Origin: Apodospora peruviana
Taxonomy: Eukaryota > Ascomycota > Sordariomycetes > Sordariales > Lasiosphaeriaceae
DNA length: 64,000 bases
Reading direction: 5' to 3'
NCBI GenBank assembly: GCA_033439685.1
Contig: JAUEDM010000001.1
Coordinates: 5,642,001 to 5,706,000, forward strand
The notes under the pieces are model-generated. The model worked only from the letters and a program-made list of their open reading frames with translations. It had not been told where the DNA came from and did not search any database. The number at the start of each line of letters is the position of its first letter. The first letter of the stretch is position 1. The position numbers and the translations under genes are program-made. Shown here in pieces: positions 33,189-42,412 of the stretch.

Positions 33189-34924
33189 AAATGCCTACTG
33201 ATCTCATATACCAATTTCATCCAGATCCAACCGTAACTCGGGTCTTTCCGAAGTATCCCAGTGACGCGCCTCTCTGTATTGCGCGTGGTATTGGACTTGA
33301 AGCGAACCACCTCAGACCCTGTCGCTTCTTCGCCTCGAACATATTTGGGCTACTGGGCAACGAGAAGGGAGCTTAGGTAATAAAGACGGCAAAGCTGGAA
33401 GATATGGCAGTGCCAGGCCATACGCTAACTCAGAGGATGCACCATGTGTGAAAAATGGCTCAGACAAGGAAATACGAGTTCTTCAGAGACTTTGTGGCGA
33501 TGCTCAGTTTTGATCTGTCGAGAATAGACCAACGTCAGCTCACTAGCGACAAAAGGCCCAAGGCAGGCTCAGCCGCTCAGAAATCCTTGATCCTGAAACT
33601 GTTTCTCAGCGACAAGATGAACACGCGTATTGCTACGCGAGCCAGGTTTAGGTAATTAGGGGTGCATGCGACTAATTCCATGCTATTTATTTCCATATGC
33701 TCGCAGTAGGCAGAGAAACGGGCACAGAAACAGCCATCACAAGTGTAATGGAGAAAAATAAACCCCGAATCCCGTTCAGGTTTCAAAATCCGAGGTGGCT
33801 TATATTCGTGTCGTACATGAAAGACTACGAATTGTAACCCGGCAGCAGCTAGCGCTAGCTACCTGGTAGGCAGGATTATGCCTATATCCTCCCGTGTGAG
33901 GATTGGTGATGCTTATTATTGCCAAGAGGATTGATCCGTCAAGGAGCGATACTGCTGAGTTAGCGGCACAGTTGCATCGCTAATAGGGTATCATTTTGCA
34001 TTCCTCAGTGGCTTACTGTGGCACAGACTAATAACTGGAAGTCTCAGGTAATCCGTAGTTGTAAACACCCAGTATTCCCCCGAGACTCGGACCATTGCGG
34101 CCACCTTGTTAACGTAGGTAGGATGCCTTTTATCTCGCTTTCTAGTTACGACCTTAAAGCAACCTTATACAGAAGTTCCCAGGCCTTTTAGCCCTTTGAA
34201 GCAGATCATGAGCAACAACCATCGCCAACACGGTGCCTTTTGAACTTTTAATAGCCGTCATGACCCGTGCGAGGCCAAAATGGTCACATGGCTTTCTTCC
34301 GCCGACCTCATCATTTCTAGAGTACCTTAGGTACCTACCTAGGCACCCATTACCAGGTAGCCAAGGTAAGGTGCCTAGCCAACAACAACGAATAAGCCAC
34401 AGCTGCCAACCGCCGCCCCTTACTATTCACATCATCCTATCTTGCCTTGCCTGTTGAGTTTCGAAGTCAATGTCACCGTCGCCGCAAGGCATGCGAGGCC
34501 AAATGATCCCGCCTTCTTCTGATACTGGCCAGGAACGAACAGGACTCGCTCCGCCCACTTCTTTCTACGGACTTGATGGCCAACGACAGGCAACAGGCCA
34601 TGATTACCGCCAGGTTTACGTTGACGTCTTTGAAGCCGACGATAGTCAGGATCCAAGTGCGAGATGACGATGCTGCCGAGATGTCTGCGCCTCCTGTTGC
34701 GCTAATCCACCCATCGCAGGGAGATGAGGTGTTCACCATGGCCAACACTCACGACATTCTCAAGATAACGAAGTCTGAATACTTAAGAAGCCATGACACC
34801 CTCCGTCAAACCTGAATTCCATCTTCATCATCTCATCTCATCATCATCAAACAGCCTCACAAACACAACAGACAGGCAGTCTCATCTGGTCGTCACTTGC
34901 TCAACCCTCAACTTCTCAACAATC
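33189..34924. other. intergenic, promoter side of the secreted-protein gene
   Basis: Contains a CCTA/TAGG cluster at about 34321-34378 and the presumed promoter and 5' UTR of the secreted-protein gene. A 65-codon frame at 34470-34667 is not supported. Confidence 0.5.
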
Positions 34925-35977
34925 ATGCATTACACCACAATCCCATCTGTGGCTTTGGCTCTGGCACTCGCCTCCATGGCAGCCGCCGTGCCCACTCCCG
35001 ACAAGGTTGCTGCGCGCGCAGATGACGACATCTGGAAGGGCGTCATTGACCCCTGGGGCGAATACGGACATCTGCCCACCAAATCCAAGCGCGCCAGCAT
35101 TGAGCGCATCGACGACGACAACGTCCGCATCGGCGGCCGAGACTTCTCCTCGGCCGAGATCCGGGGCATCATGAAGCGCGAGTCCATCGCCGACTACCAG
35201 GGCAAGATCCCTGGCTGCACCCACGACGACGACCCCAGCAACGTAGGCACTCCCAAGCCCCAGTGGGACGTCAACCACGGCTACAAGATCCCCAAGGATG
35301 GCAACGACGACGCGTGCACCTCGGGCCACGGGGCCGACCACTGCTGGACCGAGTACTACCTCGTCGAGGCCGCCATCGAGTACTTTGACTGGCAACCGTC
35401 GGGCAGCGCCGCCAACTGCTCGGCCGACGCCCACAGCAGCTGCTCCAACGCGGTGGGCAGCCTGGCGCAGAGCTGCAGCACGACGGGCATGACGGAGAGC
35501 AATGGCTGGGACTGGAAGATCATCGACATCGCGGGCCAACTGAGCTACGGCGGCGGCCCGTCCAGAACTTTTGGCGGCTCACTGACCGCGGGCGGCTCCT
35601 ACACCAAGTCGCACTCCGAGGTCAAGTACGACCTGACCCAGGTGTGCAAGACCGACTCGGCCACCGTCACGTGCAGCTGGGAGAATCCGGACGGCGAGCG
35701 CAAGGAGCTGTGCCACCAGGTGTGGTTCGCCGACCGCGTGCAGCACGTCTGGGGACAGGCCCAGCGCGTCTGCAACAAGTGCAAGGGCACAGCAGGCGTT
35801 ACCGTCCAGCAGAATACCGGCGACGGCAAGGTGTGCGTGCGCGGCCAGAAGGAGTTTGAGTTCCGTGTTCCCATCAACAAGATCGTTCACTGTGATGGCA
35901 AGTGCCACGACATCGAGTCGGGCCTCCCCAAGCCCGAGAACACGCCGCGGATGCCCTTCATCCCGCCCCACGTCTAG
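34925..35977 (+). CDS. secreted Cys-rich protein, unknown function
   Basis: Intronless, 350 aa from the ATG at 34925. The frame extends upstream, but residue 1 here begins a textbook signal peptide (MHYTTIPSVALALALASMAA, then AVPTP). A pro-region follows with basic cleavage-like sites (SKR near residue 57, MKR near 84). The mature part has 14 Cys, including paired ones (CNKC, CDGKC), and an N-glycosylation sequon in AANCSAD. Three Trp/Tyr-rich patches occur (HCWTEYYLVEAA, NGWDWKIIDIAGQLSYGGG, CHQVWFADRVQHVWGQAQ), with a Gly/Ser-rich segment between. I recognise no catalytic motif or named family. Codon use is strongly C-ending, suggesting high expression. It could be an extracellular or host-facing protein; that is inference only. 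Confidence 0.82.
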   Translation: MHYTTIPSVALALALASMAAAVPTPDKVAARADDDIWKGVIDPWGEYGHLPTKSKRASIERIDDDNVRIGGRDFSSAEIRGIMKRESIADYQGKIPGCTHDDDPSNVGTPKPQWDVNHGYKIPKDGNDDACTSGHGADHCWTEYYLVEAAIEYFDWQPSGSAANCSADAHSSCSNAVGSLAQSCSTTGMTESNGWDWKIIDIAGQLSYGGGPSRTFGGSLTAGGSYTKSHSEVKYDLTQVCKTDSATVTCSWENPDGERKELCHQVWFADRVQHVWGQAQRVCNKCKGTAGVTVQQNTGDGKVCVRGQKEFEFRVPINKIVHCDGKCHDIESGLPKPENTPRMPFIPPHV

Positions 35978-36404
35978 ACTCTTGTGTGTGTGGTGATGGG
36001 AGCTGATGGTGGTGAAAGAGGGGCATACTTGGGGACATGATATTTGTACGCGCGTCATTGGAGCTTTGTCTCACAGCATCAGCATTGGGCAGGAAGGAGA
36101 GTGCTTTCTTTGTTTTAGTTTTTCTGTCTTTTTGTTTTGGCTTTTGGCTTTTTGGGGGGATTTTGACATCTTTTCTCGTCACATTGGAGCATTTGCATAT
36201 AACTGCGTAGACGCAGGATAATACTATAGATAACCCTTTATCCAACTCTTTTGCCGTAACGTTGCTGGTCTTTCTGTGTGTAACTTATCCAGTCCCTACT
36301 GATGTCTCAGGCTATTATTCTCTGTACAAGAAAAAGAGAAACATAAACAGAATATGTAGGTAGGTAGGTAGGTAGCAACGGACAAACAGCTTGAAGGGAA
36401 AATA
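35978..36404. other. convergent spacer with TAGG repeat
   Basis: 3' flanks of two convergent genes. A (TAGG)n tract lies at 36356-36375. Confidence 0.6.
36356..36375. repeat. (TAGG)n microsatellite
   Basis: Five tandem GTAG/TAGG units. Confidence 0.85.
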
Positions 36405-37695
36405 TCATGGTCCGTACGATATCATCCACCTCCACCGCTCATAGTCGTCCCGTAGAAGCTTTGGATACACAGTCCTGTCATCCAACCAAAACTCTTGCCC
36501 GCCGGGAGTGGTGAGCTTCAGCTCCGGCGCGAAATGGAGGCGCCTGTTCTTTGGCATGGCTTTGAATCGAGACCACTGGCACTTGCTGATGATCAAGCCC
36601 TCATGGGCAAACGCCTCATCTCTGTCCACCTCACAAAAGCCAAGTTGACCACCACCCTTGTCATCAACGAAAAAGTACTCGTTCCACTTGAAATCCTCAA
36701 GACGCTTCTCGGTGCGAACGTACTCCGTCTTGAGGCGCTCCCACTCGTTCGCTTTCCACTCCTCGTAGAAGCCGGCTGTGACGATGCGTCCCCAAGACGC
36801 AGCTTTTCTCCCCACGACTCTCGCCCTTCGCCTGGTCATGCCTGCTTGGGCCGGCGTGGATTGCGACCAGTTTGGTGTTGGCCTTGGCCATGGCTGTCGC
36901 GGCGGCAGCGGCAGCGCACTTGGTCCTGAAGATGGCTTTGGTATAGGCCATTGCGCCGACGATGGCTTCTTCTTCGGGGCTGAGGGTGATTATTGGCGAG
37001 CCTTGAGCCCAAGCTTCCATCTTCGTCACCATGTCGTCGGCGGCATGGGGTTGAGCAACAACAACCGAGGAGGTATTTAGAGTGAAGGACGATGCTCATG
37101 TTGCTAACGTTGAGATCTTTCACGTCGTCGTTGACAAGGTTGAAAATGACCGCAGACGTTTTAGTCTTTCCGTCTTCGGGCTCTGGTTTTGCATAGTTCG
37201 TGGTAGGCTCTGGTTTCTTTTTGTGACTGACCAGCAGAGTATCGATGACAGGCGAGGAGAAAGGAGTAATAATTTTAGTTCTCGGTCCAGGCTCATTGAC
37301 CGATGTAAACGACAAGCCGTCGTCGTCTTCGTCGTCGTCTTCATTCCAGTCGTCCGCATGGTTATTGTTGTCGCTCGTCTCGGCAGCGAAAGTGTCCTTG
37401 TCAACAAATCAAGATCGCCGTACTAGAGCGGGTCTTGGCTGATGATGGGCTTTTCACACTTTCTTGTCAAGAATTTCTCGATATTTGTCGCAGGCTGGGA
37501 AATGGGACAGGGCATCAACTCGGTGGTCTGGCCCGACTGAGATGCGACCAGGGTTGTCTCGCTATCGCCCTCGTTGCTATTAGGCTCCTTCTCGCTCTTG
37601 CTGGCCAAGTAACTAAATGTGGCTGCAAACGGGAACGAACAGACGAGGGCGCCGAGACAGACGCCGCCGGCGACGATGGCGGCCTTGCGGAACAT
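36405..37695 (-). CDS. protein-coding locus of uncertain exon structure (or frameshifted pseudogene)
   Basis: Strong coding signal appears in four successive segments in different frames. (a) From ATG 37695: MFRKAAIVAGGVCLGALVCS, a signal-anchor helix, then a polar region to about 37435. (b) About 37380-37115: an acidic run (DDWNEDDDEDDDG) and a Lys/Pro-rich stretch ending NLVNDD. (c) About 37070-36850: SPEEEAIVGAMAYTKAIFRT and an Ala-rich helix with C-ending codons. (d) 36839-36405: WGRIVTAGFYEEWKANEWER to the stop after WMISYGP. GT-AG introns that fit the frame changes exist (86 nt from GTGTGA, 103 nt from GTGAAA, 88 nt from GTGCGC), but their acceptors are weak. The alternatives are a frameshifted pseudogene or two genes, with (d) starting at its own ATG. 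A membrane-anchored protein of unknown function is the simplest reading. Confidence 0.45.
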
Positions 37696-38687
37696 TGCGT
37701 CTGTCACAGCTTATATGCAGTTCCAATGATACGTACTAGTAATCCGGACAGTCCTCTGGTCAAGAGATTTAATTAAATCAGAACGCCTCAAGAGGAAGAA
37801 GTTCGGTAACAATGACGAGGCTGCGCAAATCAAAGACCAGGAAGTGTCCAAGACCGACGGATTGAGACGGCGATAGGATGTGGTGTTGATGAGTGAAGTG
37901 TAAATGTGTCGAGCAGATTTGTCTCGGGCCGACGGTTGCTTCGCAATGAGAGACATATTTTTCCCAGGTGGGAATGGTGAATGGGACTTATTTAGTCGTC
38001 AAGATGATCAGACGACTCTCTAATCGCCATCTGGACTCTCTCATCTTTGATGAGGTGAATGAGAAAACATTATCTGCCACAAGGGTTCTCACTTTTCTGC
38101 ACAAACTTGGTACCGTTGCTGTGTAAGTTGGTGCGCTTATTATACTTGGGTAACTAAGGTATCTTTCGAACTTTTACATAATTACTATAAACAGCGTTGC
38201 AAAAATGATAAATTTATAGTACCAGACGCCAAGCATGCCTTGTGCTACAACGTGGTTACCTTTAAGCACCAACAATAGGCGTGCACGAACGCATAAGTTC
38301 TAAGCATTTTGGCATGTGACTGCGCAAGGATTGGTCCTCTAATGCGGTCAAGCTCAGGGTTCAGAAACACACACAGCCACCTTATACACGTATATGCATG
38401 ATTGTACGGCGCAGCCAGAGAGTCCAGGACGCCAGGCAGACGTTGACGGGACTCGGACGGGATGCGAGTCCGACCAACCTTGAGCACCTACCTATTTACT
38501 TCGTACCACCTCTCTTCTCTTTGGAAAAAATAAAATAAAAAAGTAGAAAAAAATAATAAAAAAACACCAGAGACGTGAACAGTGAACTTAGGTTCTGATT
38601 ATTTTAGAGAATCACAAATACAACTTGGCACGACATTACCTGAATCACACCTACGGTGACCTACCCAAGGTACCTACAGAAAAAAAG
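37696..38687. other. divergent intergenic region, AT-rich near 38520
   Basis: Promoter DNA between two divergent genes. An A-rich stretch (aaaataaaataaaaaagtag) lies at about 38524-38565. No gene is seen. Confidence 0.5.
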
Positions 38688-39362
38688 ATGGCAGACCCAA
38701 TCTTCAACGCCCACCTCGGCCGCATCTTCCTGACGCGCGCCTGGATCTTCCAAGCCATCATCGCGTCGCCGGCCATGATCATCTACGGCGGCGTCGCCTT
38801 CTTTGCCGTCTTCGACGGCAGCTATTACACCATCTACGACTTCGTCATGTACCTCTGCGAGTCCATCCTGGCCGCCGGCATTATTTTTATTGTGCTCATC
38901 CAGCGCCAGCTCAAGCCCGCCTCGCTCCGCAGCGAGTCCGGCAAGCGGCTGACGGTGTACTTTGAGGCTGCGAAAGCGCTTCTTGCCACGGCGCTGTGGT
39001 TGTGGGCGTTGTGAGTCTCTCTTATTTCCTTCGAGTTCGGTGCTAACTGAATAACAACAGAATTGATGCCGTGCTCACCCGTGACAACTACTATCATCGG
39101 TCGGAGCGCAGGATAGCCGCTGCCGGAATTGCGTTTATCGTGCTTGTGTAAGTCGGGTCTTGTCAAATGACTCCGTCGTCTGTTGATACTGACTGGGGGT
39201 CTCTCTAGGCTTTTTTGGTATCCCACTGTCGCGTACTCAATCTATTCTCTAAACACTCATTCTGTTGAGGAGGAAGAAGCGGAAGACAGGGGGCAGGAAG
39301 CTGCTGGTGCCGCAACAGGACAGGGAGAAAGGCAACCTTTGCTTGGAAACGAAAGCGTTTGA
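38688..39362 (+). CDS. four-helix membrane protein, unknown function
   Basis: Three exons: 38688..39010, 39061..39147 and 39209..39362. Introns are 50 nt (GTGAGT...AACAG) and 61 nt (GTAAGT...TCTAG), and the product is 187 aa. The ATG at 38688 (AAGATGGCAGAC context) starts MADPIFNAHLGRIFLTRAWI. Four hydrophobic helices lie at about residues 18-42, 49-72, 93-111 and 127-147 (for example CESILAAGIIFIVLIQRQ and AAAGIAFIVLVLFWYPTVAY). The C-terminus is acidic, ending ERQPLLGNESV; the EEEEAEDR plus LL context resembles a dileucine sorting signal. I do not recognise the family. Its stop codon is 14 bp from the stop of the convergent Zn2Cys6 gene. Confidence 0.82.
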
Positions 39363-39376
39363 ATTCTCACCAACGG

Positions 39377-41116
39377 TTATGATTCATCGTGGAGACTAGA
39401 GACAGGACAGAGACCGATATTGGTAACGGCAGCGGCGGGACCATTACACCTACCCTCGAGAAACGCCTTGGTCTCGTCGACGCCCATATATCTATCACCA
39501 TTTTCGGTCAGCTTTGTTTCTTGCGCTTGCTTCCTGAATGCTTCACATGTGCTAGAGGCCTAGAGTGAAAGTTATGAGTGCTGGAAAGCTGTCGAGATGC
39601 AAAAAAGCATGCAACGGAAGAGTAAAGACGTATCAACAGATGACCAAAACTTACGCGCTCAGCATAATTTTGGCAAACTCGTCCACATCGTCGGGTCTGC
39701 CGTATTTCAGAAACTCGTCAAACGAATAGCTATTGATGACGAAATGAGGCTTCTTCTCCTCCCACGCGCGGTAGAAATCGTACGAGGAGTCAGCCTCCCA
39801 CAAGTGGCGCGACAGTGTCCAGCGGTGGATATAGGCCCATGGGTCGCGGCCGGAACCGTCTATCGAAAGAAGACCAAAGTCAACATCTCTAATAAGTATT
39901 CCACTTTCTTTTCATATTGACCGGGGTGCCATGTGTGGCGGTATCGAGTTGAAACGGGTGGAAAAGGGGAATCTCACCGGTAGGAGGAACCTGAGTGCCT
40001 TTCATCATCCCGTACATGGTCAAGACGGAATACGCCATGATGATTGTCCTCCTGACTGATTCGGCGAATACCCATCTCTGTGCAAACGTCAGTCACCTTT
40101 CACATCCCTTCCTGCTCCGCAGTAGAATCATTAGACGGTACAAACCTCCCAATCCGTCGGCGGCTCCAGCTCCCTCCTGTTTCTGATCCTCGACCTCCTT
40201 ATCCTCCCATCAGCAGCAGCATGTCCTCCTTCACCACCGTCCAAGTCGTGACTACCATCATCACCACCATCACTTCTCTCCCCCAAATTATCCCTAATCC
40301 GGCATAAATCCGCCAGCCAGGTCTCCAAAAGCGGCAGATCCCTCTCCGCCTGCGCCCTCAAGCTCACATCGCCATCAAATAACCTGATACTTTGGTAAAG
40401 AAACAGCGCCTGAGCGCGCGCGAGCTTCTCCCGCGGTGTTGCGGGCCCACCATCGCCACAGAACAGCTTGTCGAGATCCTGCTGCAGCACGCGAAAGACC
40501 ATGGCCTGGTTGGCGGGCGTTCGGTTCGAGTACATGACGCTGGTGCTAAAACAGGCCATTATACAGGCTGGCGGCCCCGCCGAGTTGTATAAGTGGCGGT
40601 GCAGGAAGGGTGTCGCGTTCTCGCTGGCAAAGTCGGCCGGGAAAGACTTGAGCCGGTGGAAGAGGTAGTGGAAACGGCTTGTTGGATCGTAGATCTGCCA
40701 GGGTTCGTAGTTTGACTTGAGAAAGGATCGGGAGGTCGGTGTTAGAGAAGGGTTTGTCAAAAGGATCGGGGGTCAATGATGAAAAAAAGAAATGGAAAAT
40801 GCATACACATAACGCGTCCATCTTTTTATAATCCCGCTTCATCTCCTCTGGGACAGGCGTGCCGGGCCTTTCGGCGGCCGTGACTAGATCGTGCTGCTGC
40901 TGACTTGCTGAAACGAGCCACAGATTACTACTGTCGGGCGGCTGCTGCGAGTCCTCGATCGTGTAGTTCAAGAAGGGATCCAGGTAGCAGCCCATGTTGC
41001 CGCCGACATCATCATGGTCCTTGGGTGGCGACGTTGCGGTAGCAAGACCAAAGGCAGGACTCGTGTCCGTGATGGGAGAGAAGCTAAAGTCAAGTTGCGG
41101 AAAGGCCGAGGAGAAG

Positions 41117-41148
<32 letters not shown>

Positions 41149-41457
41149 GGAGTTGTCGGCCAGAGTGGACTGCTGCTGCTGCTGTTCTCCTAATACCCCG
41201 TGCGGCTGTTGTTGTCCTTGTGGACCATGGTCAACATCAAACTCCAGGTCCAAGTCCATGTCCATGTCCGGGGCCGAGGCCGAGGCCGGGACAGCCGGGT
41301 TCAAGTTGTCATCATGATATTCGCCGCGTCGCCGTCGTTTGTACACGCAGACCTCGTTCCGTTCAGCGCATCGAGAGCAGACGGGTGCGCGCTTGTCACA
41401 CTTGCGCTTGCTCCGCACGCAGGCGTTGCAACTCTTTTGTCTGGTCTTGACGTCCAT
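39377..41457 (-). CDS. Zn2Cys6 fungal transcription factor
   Basis: Five exons: 41457..40807, 40715..40146, 40077..39978, 39859..39655 and 39491..39377. Introns are 91, 68, 118 and 163 nt, and the product is 546 aa. The binuclear zinc cluster is CNACVRSKRKCDKRAPVCSR followed by CAERNEVCVY (residues 10-39), then a basic linker KRRRRGEYHDD. An Ala9 tract and a Gln5 tract follow, both from CAG/CTG repeats. The body resembles the fungal regulator type with SNYEPWQIYDPTSRFHYLFH and WVFAESVRRTIIMAYSVLTM. The C-terminus is DDVDEFAKIMLSAYMGVDET, joined across intron 4. If intron 4 is retained, translation stops at once after MLSA. Donors are GTATGC, GTTTGT, GTGAGA and GTAAGT. Target genes are unknown. 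Confidence 0.85.
41121..41180. repeat. CTG/CAG trinucleotide tracts within the Zn2Cys6 gene
   Basis: A (CTG)9 tract at 41121-41148 is read as poly-Ala on the minus strand; a shorter CTG tract at about 41171-41185 is read as poly-Gln in the same protein. Confidence 0.8.
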
Positions 41458-42380
41458 TTTTTTTTGGTTCGCCAGCAGCCAAGCCGTGAACCCAAGAGCC
41501 CCTGCGTGCGGCCCCTGCGTGCGACAAACAAAACCGATACTAAGGTGGGGGGGGGGATGAAGAGATGAAGAGTATACAAGAGTGTACTGTATTTCTCATA
41601 GACATCTGGGGAAAGGTTAACTCGGTAATCAGTTAACGAATACGGTCGTGACATCGGGGCACCTGTTGGTCACCGTATGCGGCTGGGTTGCTGAAACCCC
41701 AACCGGACACCGGTAATAAGCGAGCAGTACATACTTAGCATTCTTGGCCCCCAAAGTCCGCAAAGTCCGCCGCCGAGCCAAGTCCGCAACTCCGCCCAAA
41801 CTCGGACGCTGTCCGGCCCGTCCAGCAAGAAGACGGGCCGGGAAGAAGAGGGCGAAAGGGCCCAAGACTTGGAGACACGCACAGACACATATTTCCAAAT
41901 CAACATATTACTGTGCTAAACTCCACGATAGCGTAAGGTACCTTGGAACATCATATGAAGCAACCAGAGAGACTTTATATCTGCAACCCTCCAGGTGATG
42001 GTAAGGACCTTACAAGACCCTCGAAATATCTCAGCCGGTCGAGTACTGTATCTCAGACCCATGTACGGAATAAGCTCCATGATCCCAAGGCCGAGTACAT
42101 ACTTTTCGAGAAGACTACTCAACAAAAAAATACGTTGCATCTTAAACCGCAGGGAGAAAAGAAAAAAAGAAAATGAGACATACATAAGCTGATTGCTGTA
42201 GGGCCAGATGACACAACTCGTGCTGCTGTCTACCCCGGAGGGTAGAGCCAGCAGAAGCAGCCACCGCCGGCGTAACAGCCCTCAAAAGCAAACAGGAAGG
42301 GGGAGAAAAAAAAAAAAAAAAGGCAACAACTTGTTACGTACGAGGAAACAGTATTGCAGCAACAAAGCAGGTACGAATCC

Positions 42381-42412
42381 GTAGGTAGGTAGGTACCTAG
42401 GCAGGCAGGCAG
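42381..42412. repeat. TAGG/CCTA microsatellite grading into GCAG repeats
   Basis: GTAGGTAGGTAGGTACCTAG followed by GCAGGCAGGCAG. Confidence 0.8.

Noticed and set aside
34470..34667. 65-codon frame before the secreted-protein gene
   Set aside because: Too short, no motif, and it sits in the likely promoter and 5' UTR.
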